A stretch of 47,615 bases of DNA from Pseudomonadota bacterium (GCA_023432025.1 JAEYVE010000010.1:1-47615); one strand, 5' to 3'. Counted from the first letter of the stretch, positions 35,382-44,021 are shown. Made by a program: numbers and translations. The notes: generated from the sequence alone by a model not told the origin.

Positions 35382-36041
35382 TCATGGCGTGACGGCGCTG
35401 GCTCGCACGCCGGCGAGCACCAAGTCCACGAACTCCACCGAAAGCGCGCTCAGGTCGCCCGCTCCCGCGAAGCGACGCTCGACCTCGACGCGATTCGCGT
35501 CGAGCAAGATGACGCCCAGCGAAGCCCCCCACAATTGAATACCAAGACGCGACGCCACAACGTCCTTGCGAATGGACCCGTCGGCCTGGCCGCGCTCGAT
35601 GGTGTCGATGCTGATCTGGTGGAGCCGCCCAATCGCCTGCCGGTACTCTTCGAACAGAGGTGTGTCGGGCGAAACGGGGTACTCGACGCTGGCCCAGCTC
35701 ATGGCTGCTCGAAAGCGATCGTGTTGCTCGATGGCGTACCGAACGTACTCGTGCAGCCCCGCCGCCAGCGCATCGAAACCGGAACGAGAGCTGGCCGACG
35801 CATGAGCCGCAGCGAAACGCTCACCGAACTCCTCGAGGGCACGCAGCGCAATCGTGAGGAACAGCTCGTCCTTGCTCTGAAAATACAGATAGAGAGCTCC
35901 CTTGCTGAGCTCCGCTTCGCGCGCGATGTCCTCCATCGTCGCGGACAAGATCCCCTTGCGGACGAAGACACGCTCCGCCCCTACTAAAATACTTTCTCGG
36001 CGCTCGCTTTTCTCGCGCTGTCGCCTTTCCGGCACACCCAT
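35382..36041 (-). CDS. TetR/AcrR-family transcriptional repressor
   Basis: 219 residues from the second of two nearby ATGs, chosen because GGAG lies 6 nt upstream; the other ATG is at 36047. N-terminal TetR HTH: ESILVGAERVFVRKG, TMEDIAREAELSKGALYLYF (about 20-65) with SKDELF. The C-terminal ligand domain is helical and unassigned. TetR proteins are usually autoregulated and relieved by a small molecule. A perfect 19-bp palindrome lies 37 bp upstream of the start and is a good operator candidate. The next gene upstream is a PAP2-type lipid gene on the same strand. Confidence 0.92.
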   Translation of the reverse strand: MGVPERRQREKSERRESILVGAERVFVRKGILSATMEDIAREAELSKGALYLYFQSKDELFLTIALRALEEFGERFAAAHASASSRSGFDALAAGLHEYVRYAIEQHDRFRAAMSWASVEYPVSPDTPLFEEYRQAIGRLHQISIDTIERGQADGSIRKDVVASRLGIQLWGASLGVILLDANRVEVERRFAGAGDLSALSVEFVDLVLAGVRASAVTP

Positions 36042-36341
36042 CGGCATCTCCAAACTAGGCAAAAAAGTTAGGAGATTCGCTTGGCACTGCCAAGCGGCTG
36101 CGTAAAGGACCACGCTCGGCGCGAGCTATTTCAGCTGCGATGTACAACCTACAACCGTCGAAAGGAGCGCTCTCGGCCGCGCGGATCTGCTGCGGCGCGC
36201 AGTATTCAGTTGCGAAGAACGCGCGAGCGCCTCGCATGCATTGGGTTCTGTGTCGAATTGCGCCGCTGGAGTGGGGCCATCTTGAGCCGAGTTGGGCCAG
36301 ACCGCGCCACGCAAACCTTGCGTAAGACCTTTGGACCCTGG
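36042..36341. other. 300-bp gap upstream of the TetR gene
   Basis: It holds the palindrome listed separately and presumably the TetR promoter. No supported gene on either strand; codon pattern is not coding-like. Confidence 0.5.
36078..36096. promoter_or_regulatory. Perfect 19-bp palindrome, candidate TetR operator
   Basis: CGCTTGGCA-C-TGCCAAGCG: two 9-bp arms around one central base. Size and symmetry fit a TetR dimer site. It lies 37 bp before the start of the TetR gene. Confidence 0.65.
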
Positions 36342-37301
36342 CTAGGCGGTCAAGAGCGCTTTGCCTGCCTCCGTCTTCCCTACGAGCTGAGCCGAAACGG
36401 GCCACGAGAGCCGCGCGAACATGCGGCGCGTCACGAGCACCGCCACGACGGCCAGGAGCCACCCCAAGATGCCGTCCACGATCCAGTGGTGGTCCAAGTA
36501 CACGGAGGCCGAAAACATGGTGAGCACGTAGAGAACATGAGCCGAGCGAGCCACGGGGCCTGCAAAGCGCCACGCCGTGAGAAGACCGAGCGTCGGGTAC
36601 GCGCAGTGCATGGACGGAACGGCGCCGAACACCTGCGAGGCGCGCGCGTAAAACGACTCGAAGTACGGAAACCCGATCATTCGATCGACGCGCAAGAGCC
36701 CCGCCGCGTACGGAGCCGTGGTGAGGTCCGCCACGCAGCCGTGGTTTCTCACGTACCAGGGCGCGGCCGCCGGAAGCGCGACCCAAAAGACGAACGCCAG
36801 GATGTTGGCGATGGCGAACGACCACAAGAAGTAGCGCATGCGCGGGCGATCGACGCGAAAGAGATATCCTCCGTAGAGAAAAACTACCGCGAAGAAGACA
36901 CCGTACGGCACCGCGAACACGAGATCGAGTGCGGGCGTCGGGTACCGCATGAAGTAGTCCTGCGGCGTCACACCCGGCGCCACGGAGAATAGCGCAAGCT
37001 CGAGGTCGCGCAGGCCGCACGTGACGACCCGCTGTGATGTGATCGTGGCGTCGATCACGTACTTCACCAGATCGTAGAGGATGGTGAACAAGACGTAGGG
37101 CGCAACGTCGCTGATGAAGTCGCGCGATCGCGTCGTCGCGTACGCCGCCACCAAGGTGCCGCCTGCAACGAGCACGTACTCCCAGCGGAAGTGCCCCAGG
37201 AGACTCATGACGATCACGTAACCGAGAGGCAGGAGCGGCAACCAGAAGCGGCGTCCCCAAAGGCGTCCGACGTGGGCGACGAACGAAGCGACCAGCGGCA
37301 T
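36342..37301 (-). CDS. PAP2-superfamily membrane protein, AUR1/inositolphosphotransferase-like
   Basis: 319 residues from the ATG preceded by TGGGAG; a longer form starts at 37424. Six or more hydrophobic helices. The PAP2 active site appears as FGAVPSMHCAYP (225-236, His232) and YLDHHWIVDGILG (268-280, acid Asp276). This form, with HxxxD, matches the PAP2_3 group containing yeast AUR1 and bacterial inositol-phosphoceramide synthases more than ordinary phosphatases. A transferase role (phosphoinositol from PI to a sphingolipid or similar) is a reasoned guess. It is divergent from a PgpA-like gene and close to a PI-phosphate-synthase-like gene. Confidence 0.83.
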   Translation of the reverse strand: MPLVASFVAHVGRLWGRRFWLPLLPLGYVIVMSLLGHFRWEYVLVAGGTLVAAYATTRSRDFISDVAPYVLFTILYDLVKYVIDATITSQRVVTCGLRDLELALFSVAPGVTPQDYFMRYPTPALDLVFAVPYGVFFAVVFLYGGYLFRVDRPRMRYFLWSFAIANILAFVFWVALPAAAPWYVRNHGCVADLTTAPYAAGLLRVDRMIGFPYFESFYARASQVFGAVPSMHCAYPTLGLLTAWRFAGPVARSAHVLYVLTMFSASVYLDHHWIVDGILGWLLAVVAVLVTRRMFARLSWPVSAQLVGKTEAGKALLTA

Positions 37302-37422
37302 GATCTCCCAGGGTACCCCGTCTACGCCGCGTCCGAGCGCACTTTCGGTCGCGTCTTCCCTCGCCGGTCGGCCGCCGAGACCGGCGCCTTGGATGAAGAG
37401 GGTCTTTTGGTATCGTGGGCCC

Positions 37423-37905
37423 ATGGATGCGACGGCACGCTCCAAGGCCTCGTCGACAGAAGTGAAGGTCGCGCAAGCCCTGGCCACGTGGTTCGGGTGT
37501 GGCCGCGCGCCGATCGCTCCGGGCACCTTCGGAGCGCTGGGCGCGCTCCCTCTTCACTTCGTGCTCCGCCGAGCGAATCCGCTCGCCTATTTCGCCGTCG
37601 CGGCTGCCGTCACCGCGCTCGGTGTGTGGGCCGCTCAGAAAACGGCCGAGGCCCTGGGAGAAGAAGATCCTCAGTCCGTCGTCATCGACGAAGTTGCGGG
37701 GGTGCTCATCGCGCTCGGCTTCGTGCGCGGACGTGGCCTGACGGCAGAGGCGCTGGCGTGGGCCCTGTTTCGAGCGTTCGACATCGTAAAGCCAGGGCCG
37801 GTGGATCGGTTGCAGCACCTGAAGCCCGAGGGCGTGGGGATCATGGCCGACGACGTGCTGGCGGGCCTCTTGGCTGGCGTCGCCGCGCGGCTCCTCACGC
37901 GTTGA
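37423..37905 (+). CDS. PgpA-family lipid phosphatase
   Basis: 160 residues. The start ATG gives MDATARSK; the fold begins at KVAQALATWFGCG. PgpA motifs: GxxPxAPGTFGALGALPL, then VIDEVAGVLIA (with catalytic Asp/Glu) and FRAFDIVKPGPVDRLQ. Classical PgpA removes the phosphate of phosphatidylglycerophosphate. In inositol-lipid clusters a PgpA-like protein is thought to remove the phosphate from PI-phosphate. The neighbours here allow either. It is divergent from the AUR1-like gene and converges on a CDP-alcohol transferase. Confidence 0.88.
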   Translation: MDATARSKASSTEVKVAQALATWFGCGRAPIAPGTFGALGALPLHFVLRRANPLAYFAVAAAVTALGVWAAQKTAEALGEEDPQSVVIDEVAGVLIALGFVRGRGLTAEALAWALFRAFDIVKPGPVDRLQHLKPEGVGIMADDVLAGLLAGVAARLLTR

Positions 37906-37960
37906 CGAGCAAGGTAGCGCGCGCTTCGAACCGTCACCGCGCGACGCGAGGCAGCGCCCC

Positions 37961-38758
37961 TTACCGGGAGGCCGTGGGCTCGTGCCGGTCGCGCGATGAG
38001 TGGTGCGAGAGGTAGTGCGCAATCGGAACGGCGCGCCGAGTTGCAGGCACGTCTTGCCCGTAGCGAGCGTCGGAATCGTCCCCGGGCTGCTGTTCGTCGA
38101 GCAGCACCTTCGAGGCACGCATGGCGGCGACCGTGCCTACGCAAGAGAGCGCGGTCATGACGCCAAGCCCCCCGAAGAGCAGCAAGGTCGGCACGCTAGG
38201 CCGTCCCCCAACCACTTCGAAGCCGCCCACCATCAAGGTCAAGACGAGCAGAAGCAAGCGCTCTGCTCGTCGCATGAAGAGTGGCGGCAGCGTTGCGCCC
38301 AAGCTCTCGGCGCGCGCTCGCACGTAGCTGACGCTGATGGCCCCCAACATCGCGGCGGCGGGCAACACGGCCCACGCGCCCGCTGGCGACAGGAGGCACA
38401 CCAAACCGAGCAACGGCAGCGCGTCCGAAAAACGATCCACCGTCGAGTCCAGGAGCGCGCCAAAGCGCGTCGCCCGCCCGGTCGCCCGCGCGACCATTCC
38501 GTCCAGAGCGTCACACAGACCGCTGACCAGGAGCACACACGCCGCCAGCACGAGCCATCCACCTGCAGCGGAAACCCCCGCAGCCGCAGCCAAAGCCAAC
38601 GAGGCGTAGGTCAGCGCGTCCGGGCTGACGCCGCTGGAACCCAGCCAACGACCCAAGCCCATACAAGCTCCGTACGCGCCGTGCGCGAGAGTCGACGACT
38701 CCCACACCGTGCCTTCGAGCCGCGACGTGACATAGGCCGCCACTTGCTCGCTCGTCAT
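37961..38758 (-). CDS. CDP-alcohol phosphatidyltransferase, PI-phosphate synthase-like
   Basis: 265 residues from an ATG with AGGA about 8 nt upstream; a longer form starts at 38851. Complete CDP-alcohol signature: Asp83, Asp86, Gly87, Ala90, Arg91, Gly100, Asp104, Asp108. The segment RFGALLDSTVDRFSDA is like that of archaeal/mycobacterial inositol-phosphate transferases (PI-phosphate synthase) rather than PgsA. About six helices. It would make PI-phosphate from CDP-diacylglycerol and inositol phosphate; a PgsA-like role remains possible. Confidence 0.82.
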   Translation of the reverse strand: MTSEQVAAYVTSRLEGTVWESSTLAHGAYGACMGLGRWLGSSGVSPDALTYASLALAAAAGVSAAGGWLVLAACVLLVSGLCDALDGMVARATGRATRFGALLDSTVDRFSDALPLLGLVCLLSPAGAWAVLPAAAMLGAISVSYVRARAESLGATLPPLFMRRAERLLLLVLTLMVGGFEVVGGRPSVPTLLLFGGLGVMTALSCVGTVAAMRASKVLLDEQQPGDDSDARYGQDVPATRRAVPIAHYLSHHSSRDRHEPTASR

Positions 38759-39114
38759 GGGGCCGTCCTGGGCACCTTGCCTCCCGCGCTTCCCCTGAAC
38801 GAGCTGAGGCGTCCCTCTGCGACGAGGCTCCCAACGAACCGCGCTCAGCATGTGTTTTCTCAACTTACCTCGCACTTCCTCCCCAGGCGAACGGTCCGAA
38901 ACACCGAGGTCGAAAGTGCGAACGAGAATGCGCAGGACTTTCCACGCTGACGGCAAAGCGACGCGTGTGTGCCCCCACTCTTGGCTAACTGATTCGGCTC
39001 CTGGAACCGATACGGCCGAGTTTCGCTGGAGTTGCGACTTCGCTCAGTGTTTTCGGTCGCGCGCCTCTCTCCCCGCGGAATGCGGGTGCCGGGTCCCCGG
39101 CGTTGCGACTTCGC
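38759..39114. other. 356-bp gap with 37-bp direct repeats
   Basis: Non-coding by codon pattern. It contains copy 1 and part of copy 2 of a 37-bp direct repeat (listed separately) and presumably the promoter of the CDP-alcohol transferase. Nothing else seen. Confidence 0.5.
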
Positions 39115-39138
39115 TCAGTGTTTTCGGTCGCGCGCCTC
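39031..39138. repeat. Two identical 37-bp direct repeats at the 3' end of the FGE-domain gene
   Basis: Copies at 39031-39067 and 39102-39138 are identical over 37 bp and 71 bp apart. Copy 2 covers the last codons and stop of the FGE-domain gene; copy 1 lies in the gap beyond it. It looks like a local duplication of a gene end. Confidence 0.9.
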
Positions 39139-40257
39139 GGGGCCGAGCAGCGTGCCGCACAGCGTCTTGCAGCGAACGTCGGAGGACTTGCAGCCGCACG
39201 TCGGATCTTTGGCTTTTTTCTCGGAAACCACACGCATTTCCGCGACGCTTACGCCCGCCAAACCTTCGACGCGCTTCATGCTCCAGCCGTCTTTTTTCTG
39301 GCGCGGCGTGCGCGGATCCGTCGGCTGACCGTCGGGCTCCGAGCAACAACGAAAGCTCAGGAAGTAGTAGTAGAAGCCCTCGTCGTGCGTGTAGATCTTG
39401 GGGCGGCACTGATTGCGCACGCCTTTGTACCAGGGGCCGCCGGTGTGAACGCTGTCGTACTTGCTGCGCCAGCCGCTCTCGAACGTTTCGCTCGCGACGA
39501 CCTCGTCCGCGTTGCCCGGCAAGTCGTACACTCCGTAATCGCTCACGCACTCCGGTTGTCCGCTCGGGACGCCTTGCCAAAGACGCGCGAGCTCGGTCGG
39601 GTCCCTCTGGGCGACCTTCTTCATGTTGGGCGCGTCCCACTCCACGTCCCCGTTGCACTTGGTCGCGTCTCGCTTGTAGCCGTAAGGAAACGGCTTCATT
39701 TCCGGCCCCTCGCAGGCGAGCGTCCACTCACTCTCGGTGCAGAGACGCTTTCCTTCGGCCGCGCATTTCACCTGGGCTTGGTGAAACCGGTTCATCACCT
39801 CGGCGCGCTCGCCCTTCACGTTGGCGTACTCGTAGCGGTCGATGCAGTAGCGCTTGTGCACCTTTTTGCCGAGACACTTCGAGCCGGGTGCAAACTCTTC
39901 GCAGACGCGCTTTTTGTTCTGCGGCGCGTACCACTCCTTCAAGCACTGACCGTGCTGGACCGCCTTTTCGTCGGCGCGGCCGTCACCGAACGTACAGTAC
40001 TCGCCATCGACCAAGACCATGTCCTCGGGACAGGCGGTGGGCTCGTCCGATGCTTTTTCTTCCTCCGCCTGCGCTTCGCCGGTGGTCGCCGTCGGGGCTT
40101 CGGGCGCAGCGGGTGCTCGGGGGGTGTCGCCCGGAGGCGCATCGGCGCGGGGTTCGTCCGCGGGCGCCGGCTTCGGCTCCTCCGCAGGAGCGGTCGCAAC
40201 TCCGGAGCAGGCCATCCCCACCAGCGACACGGCACACAGCCAACGTAGAGCTTTCAA
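39115..40257 (-). CDS. FGE/SUMF-domain lipoprotein
   Basis: 380 residues from a TTG that has a perfect AAGGAG 5 nt upstream. Signal peptide to VGMAC (lipidated Cys), then a Pro/Ala/Glu-rich linker (20-75), then a formylglycine-generating-enzyme-like domain (CIDRYEYAN, RLCTESEWTLACEG, YDLPGNADEVV, LSFRCC). The Cys-rich tail is DPTCGCKSSDVRCKTLC. Such lipoproteins are common in myxobacteria. Many are not true FGEs but share the C-type-lectin-like fold; activity is doubtful and no sulfatase is near. The end of the gene is duplicated downstream. Confidence 0.87.
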   Translation of the reverse strand: MKALRWLCAVSLVGMACSGVATAPAEEPKPAPADEPRADAPPGDTPRAPAAPEAPTATTGEAQAEEEKASDEPTACPEDMVLVDGEYCTFGDGRADEKAVQHGQCLKEWYAPQNKKRVCEEFAPGSKCLGKKVHKRYCIDRYEYANVKGERAEVMNRFHQAQVKCAAEGKRLCTESEWTLACEGPEMKPFPYGYKRDATKCNGDVEWDAPNMKKVAQRDPTELARLWQGVPSGQPECVSDYGVYDLPGNADEVVASETFESGWRSKYDSVHTGGPWYKGVRNQCRPKIYTHDEGFYYYFLSFRCCSEPDGQPTDPRTPRQKKDGWSMKRVEGLAGVSVAEMRVVSEKKAKDPTCGCKSSDVRCKTLCGTLLGPEARDRKH

Positions 40258-40390
40258 GCGGACTCCTTCATCACGGTCAGCACCGAACGCGAGCGCCACT
40301 CCCGTGTGGGCGCCGCGCCGGATCTGCGCGGCCCGGCTTACCCCAGGCACCGGCAGGAAACAAAGCTCGCAGGCGACTCACGTCTCCCCC

Positions 40391-40428
40391 AAAACGAAAA
40401 CGAGCAGAGCCCGAAGGCTCTGCTCGTT
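40391..40428 (-). terminator. Intrinsic terminator of the desaturase gene with UUCG tetraloop
   Basis: A perfect 13-bp stem (40399-40411 with 40416-40428) closes on C(UUCG)G when read on the minus strand. It is followed by TTTTCGTTTT (40398 down to 40389), 24 bp after the desaturase stop. Confidence 0.88.
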
Positions 40429-40451
40429 CGCAGAATGAGACACGCAAAGAC

Positions 40452-41237
40452 TCAGGCCGCCGCGCGCTCGGCGTGCACCACCGCGGGGTAACGCATTCTC
40501 TGCGTGGTGTTCAGCTTGATGATGCCCAAGGCCGCAAACAAGCGAATCCCCAAGTACGCGGGGTCGACTTCGAAGCGCCGCGCCGCGAAGTTCGGGGCCA
40601 TTCCGAACATGTGATGGTTGTTCTGGAAGAGCTCGCCCATCGTCAGGAAGTCGAACGCCAGCGTGTTCTTCGAGTCGTCCCCGTTGTCGTAGTTTTGGTA
40701 GCCGTACTTGTGGCCGCACCAGTTGACGATGGCGCCATGAATGGGACCCATCACGAAGTGAAAGGGCAAGAGCGCGTAAAGCCACTCGGAACCCGCGGGC
40801 ACGAAGTAGACGTAGAACGCGACGTACAAGGCACACCAGGTGATGCGCATGATCCAGCTCTGGCCAATCTTGTCCAAGAGCGGCCAACTCGGCGTACCGC
40901 CATCGAAGCGCTCTTCTGGCTGCGCGCGGTCGTAGGCGTAGTCGTCGTAGCGGTGCTTCGTTTCCAGCATCATCGTCATGACGTTGCCGAAGTTCCGCGG
41001 CGAGTGCGGGTCCTTCTCCGTGTCGCTGAAGGCGTGATGCATGCGGTGCAAAATCGCGTACGCACGCGGATTCAGAAAGCTCGGCCCCTGCAGCAAATAG
41101 GTGGCGAAATGGAAAAACCGCTCCCACCCCTTGGACATGGTGAACATGCGGTGGGCGCCGTAGCGATGCAGGAAAAACGTCTGGCAAAAGACGGACAGCT
41201 GCCAGTGGAGGACGAAAAATACGAGAATTGCGACCAT
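40452..41237 (-). CDS. Membrane fatty-acid desaturase (acyl-CoA/acyl-lipid delta-9 type)
   Basis: 261 residues. Three His boxes: HRYGAHR (24-30), HRMHH (64-68) and NNHH near residue 206, plus HGAIVNWCGHKYG. These are the ligands of the di-iron centre of the desaturase family. Hydrophobic pairs flank the boxes. It would introduce a double bond, probably delta-9, into a fatty acyl chain. Its downstream intrinsic terminator is clear. The upstream neighbour, on the same strand, is an M28-family gene 15 bp away. Confidence 0.93.
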   Translation of the reverse strand: MVAILVFFVLHWQLSVFCQTFFLHRYGAHRMFTMSKGWERFFHFATYLLQGPSFLNPRAYAILHRMHHAFSDTEKDPHSPRNFGNVMTMMLETKHRYDDYAYDRAQPEERFDGGTPSWPLLDKIGQSWIMRITWCALYVAFYVYFVPAGSEWLYALLPFHFVMGPIHGAIVNWCGHKYGYQNYDNGDDSKNTLAFDFLTMGELFQNNHHMFGMAPNFAARRFEVDPAYLGIRLFAALGIIKLNTTQRMRYPAVVHAERAAA

Positions 41238-41252
41238 TGGGCTGTCGGGAGC

Positions 41253-42215
41253 TTAGCGGACCAGCCCCATATCGGGCGTCAGCATTCCGTCATTTGTGGG
41301 TTGCTCCCCCAAGACCTCCGCCAAAGCAAAGCGCAGTCGCATGACGAGACGCGTCATGGCGTCGAAATCGACCTGCTCGGAGGCTCCCCCCCCGCTAATC
41401 CACACCGCCGGGATGCCTTGCTTGGCAAAAGCCCAGTGATCCGACGTGGGCGCCCCATCGAGCGAAAACGAGTCGATGACCAACGGCTCCCCTCCGAGCT
41501 CTCCCGCGAGGCGCCCGGAGAGGTCTGCCGCGCCGGGCGCCGCGCCCAGCCGCACCCGCGCCTCCCCCTGGCCAGTACCTGCTCCCAAGGAACCGATGCG
41601 GTCCAGATTGATCATGCCGACCACCCGCTCCGCGCCCTCGGCGAGGTGCTTGGCGTAACGGGCGCTCCCCATGTCGTCGCCCCCAGCAAACGGCGGCGAG
41701 CTCACGGCGAATGCCACGAGCCGGAGGGTTCGCGAGCTCTTGGCTTCTCGAAACAGCCGTGACAGCTCGAGCAGCGCGGCCACTCCGGTCGCGTTGTCGT
41801 TTTCACCGCGGTCGCCGCGGCGGCTGTCGTAGTGCGCGCCGACGAGAACGACCTCCTCACCGAGCTCGGCGCCCGGCAGAGTCACGGCGAGGTTCTGCGC
41901 CGCCACACCGGCCACCTCGTAGCCATTGCGTTCCACGGGGAACCCGAACGACTCGAACTGCGCGGCGACGTAGTCGGAGGCCGAGGCCAGCTCCCACGGA
42001 TGCTCGGGATTTCTCTCTCCAATCTTCGTGGCCAGCTCGTCCACGTGGCTGCGCAGGCGCGTCTCCAGCGCCACCTCGTCCACCGTGAGCGCGGGGCGCG
42101 GCGCTGGGCGAGGCGACACGGACGAGCGAGGCGCGCTCTTCGGAGGAGTCCTCCCGGCGGGTGAGCAGCCGAGAGCGACAGCGAACACCCAAGCAAACGA
42201 CCAGCGTGGCGACAT
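41253..42215 (-). CDS. M28-family peptidase homologue, lipoprotein, catalytic Glu pair replaced
   Basis: 320 residues. Signal VFAVALGC with lipobox Cys17 and a Pro/Ser-rich linker. M28 metal sites: GAHYD (His128, Asp130), NDNATG (Asp140), INLDRIG (Asp205) and SDHW (His260). The aligned position of the usual EE (catalytic base and zinc ligand) in 'FxxEEPPF..MGS' reads VAFAVSSPPFAGGDDMGS: Ser172-Ser173. By family knowledge this should abolish peptidase activity, so it is a probable non-catalytic homologue, unless Asp180/181 compensate. It may be co-transcribed with the desaturase. Confidence 0.85.
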   Translation of the reverse strand: MSPRWSFAWVFAVALGCSPAGRTPPKSAPRSSVSPRPAPRPALTVDEVALETRLRSHVDELATKIGERNPEHPWELASASDYVAAQFESFGFPVERNGYEVAGVAAQNLAVTLPGAELGEEVVLVGAHYDSRRGDRGENDNATGVAALLELSRLFREAKSSRTLRLVAFAVSSPPFAGGDDMGSARYAKHLAEGAERVVGMINLDRIGSLGAGTGQGEARVRLGAAPGAADLSGRLAGELGGEPLVIDSFSLDGAPTSDHWAFAKQGIPAVWISGGGASEQVDFDAMTRLVMRLRFALAEVLGEQPTNDGMLTPDMGLVR

Positions 42216-42420
42216 CGTTTTCGGGCATACCCCGATTGCTCGCGGATGGCATCGCCCCCCGACGAGCGTTGCTCGCGAGCCGTTCGAACCAGCTTTCGGG
42301 GGACGCGACCCCAAAAGCGCTGGGCGAGAGCTGGGCGCGGCGCCCCTCGGCGTCCAGCGGCCTCACTGGGGGCGTCTCGCGCTTGAGCAGCGGGGGTCCC
42401 GTCGGTAGATTGGCCGTCCT

Positions 42421-42936
42421 TTGACGGACACCCGAACACCGCCCCTCGTCGGCGTGATCATGGGCTCGAAGAGCGATTGGGAAACCATGCATCACGCGAC
42501 CGACGCGCTCGATCGCCTGGGCGTGCCCTACGAGGTGCGCGTGGTTTCGGCGCACCGCACGCCCGATCTGCTCTTCGAGTACGCCGAGAGCGCGGCAGCG
42601 CGCGGACTCGAAGCCATCATCGCCGGCGCCGGTGGTGCGGCTCACCTCCCCGGCATGGTCGCCGCCAAGACGGTGTTGCCGGTGCTGGGCGTTCCCGTGC
42701 AAAGCAAGGCTCTGAACGGGCTCGATTCATTGCTCAGTATCGTCCAAATGCCAGCGGGCATTCCGGTTGCGACCCTGGCCATCGGCCGCGCTGGCGCCGT
42801 CAACGCTGCGCTCCTCGCCGCTGCCATGCTCGGCAACAAGTACCCCGCCATTCGCCAGTCGCTGGACGCGTTTCGCGAGCACCAGACCTCGAACGTGCTC
42901 GCCGAGCCCGATCCGCGCGTCGCCACGCACAAATGA
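42421..42936 (+). CDS. purE: N5-carboxyaminoimidazole ribonucleotide mutase
   Basis: 171 residues from a TTG; no better start precedes the fold (VGVIMGSKSDWETM). Class I PurE motifs: GSKSDWE, VSAHRTPD, AGAGGAAHLPGM. It converts N5-CAIR to CAIR in purine synthesis, working with the PurK product made by the next gene, which overlaps it as ATGA. Confidence 0.96.
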   Translation: MTDTRTPPLVGVIMGSKSDWETMHHATDALDRLGVPYEVRVVSAHRTPDLLFEYAESAAARGLEAIIAGAGGAAHLPGMVAAKTVLPVLGVPVQSKALNGLDSLLSIVQMPAGIPVATLAIGRAGAVNAALLAAAMLGNKYPAIRQSLDAFREHQTSNVLAEPDPRVATHK

Positions 42937-44021
42937 AAATCGGAATTTTGGGAGGAGGCCAGCTGGGGCGCATGCTCGCGCTGGCTGCCCACCCACTCGG
43001 CATCGAAACCCTGCTCGTGGACCCGAACGAGGGCGCGCCCGCCAGCCAGGTCTCGGCGCAGCTGGTGGCGCCCTATTCGGATCCGCGGGCGCTCGACGCC
43101 CTAGCGCAGTGTGACGCCGTGACGTTCGAGTTCGAGAACGTACCGGACGACGCAGCGCGGAGCTTGGCTGCGCGCTGCCGCGTGTGTCCACCGCCCGAGG
43201 CGCTTCGTGTGGCTCAAGATCGACTCCTCGAGAAAACGTGCTTTCGTGACCTCGGCATCGACACGCCGCGCTTTTTTGCGGTGAACGGCTTCGAGGACTT
43301 GCAAGAGGCGGCGCGGGAGCTGGGCGGAAAGCTCGTGCTCAAGACGCGCCGCTTCGGCTACGACGGCAAGGGCCAAAGCATCGTGCGCAACTCGGCCGAT
43401 TTGCGCGCCGCATTCGAGAGCATGAAAGGGGCTCCGGCGATCGCCGAGGAGCTGATTTCCTTCGAGCGCGAGCTCAGCGTCGTGGCGTGCCGCGGCCTGG
43501 ACGGAACCACGGCTTTCTACCCTCTCACGCAGAATCACCACGTGGCGGGCGTATTGCGTACGAGCATCGCGCCTGCGCCGGACACGGACGAAGTGCTCTC
43601 CACCTTGGCGCGCGGCTACATGGAGGCACTGCTCGCGCATTTCGACTACGTGGGAGTGCTTGCGCTCGAGCTGTTTCAAGTAGGCCGTCGGCTCCTCGCC
43701 AACGAAATTGCGCCGCGCGTCCACAACAGCGGACACTGGACGATCGAGGGCGCCCGCACGAGTCAGTTCGAGAATCACGTGCGCGCCGTGGCTGGCCTTC
43801 CGCTCGGCTCGGCCGACGCCATCGAACCCTCGGCCATGCTCAATCTCCTCGGCCACGTCCCCGACCCCGCGCGGCTGCTGGCCGTGCCGGACGCGCACCT
43901 CCACGACTACGGAAAGACGCCGCGCGCGGGACGAAAGGTGGGACACGTTACCGTACGTGCCCGGACACACGCGGAGCTCGCTGAGCGAATCGCCGCGCTC
44001 GAAGCCATCATCACGAGCTGA
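42933..44021 (+). CDS. purK: N5-carboxyaminoimidazole ribonucleotide synthase
   Basis: 362 residues. Starts KIGILGGGQLGRML (Rossmann-like pre-ATP-grasp domain). The ATP-grasp domain has KLVLKTRRFGYDGKGQ and the metal site IAPRVHNSGHWTIEG. It uses ATP and bicarbonate to make N5-CAIR from AIR. The start overlaps purE by 4 nt (ATGA). Confidence 0.97.
   Translation: MKIGILGGGQLGRMLALAAHPLGIETLLVDPNEGAPASQVSAQLVAPYSDPRALDALAQCDAVTFEFENVPDDAARSLAARCRVCPPPEALRVAQDRLLEKTCFRDLGIDTPRFFAVNGFEDLQEAARELGGKLVLKTRRFGYDGKGQSIVRNSADLRAAFESMKGAPAIAEELISFERELSVVACRGLDGTTAFYPLTQNHHVAGVLRTSIAPAPDTDEVLSTLARGYMEALLAHFDYVGVLALELFQVGRRLLANEIAPRVHNSGHWTIEGARTSQFENHVRAVAGLPLGSADAIEPSAMLNLLGHVPDPARLLAVPDAHLHDYGKTPRAGRKVGHVTVRARTHAELAERIAALEAIITS

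Noticed and set aside
36342..37424. Longer PAP2 protein starting at 37424, sharing CCATGG with the pgpA-like start
   Set aside because: The extra residues have no family similarity, would overlap the divergent promoter, and the ATG at 37301 has a better SD.
39103..40248. A 381-codon open frame on the plus strand
   Set aside because: It is antisense to the FGE-domain lipoprotein, which has a signal peptide, a strong SD and a recognisable domain.
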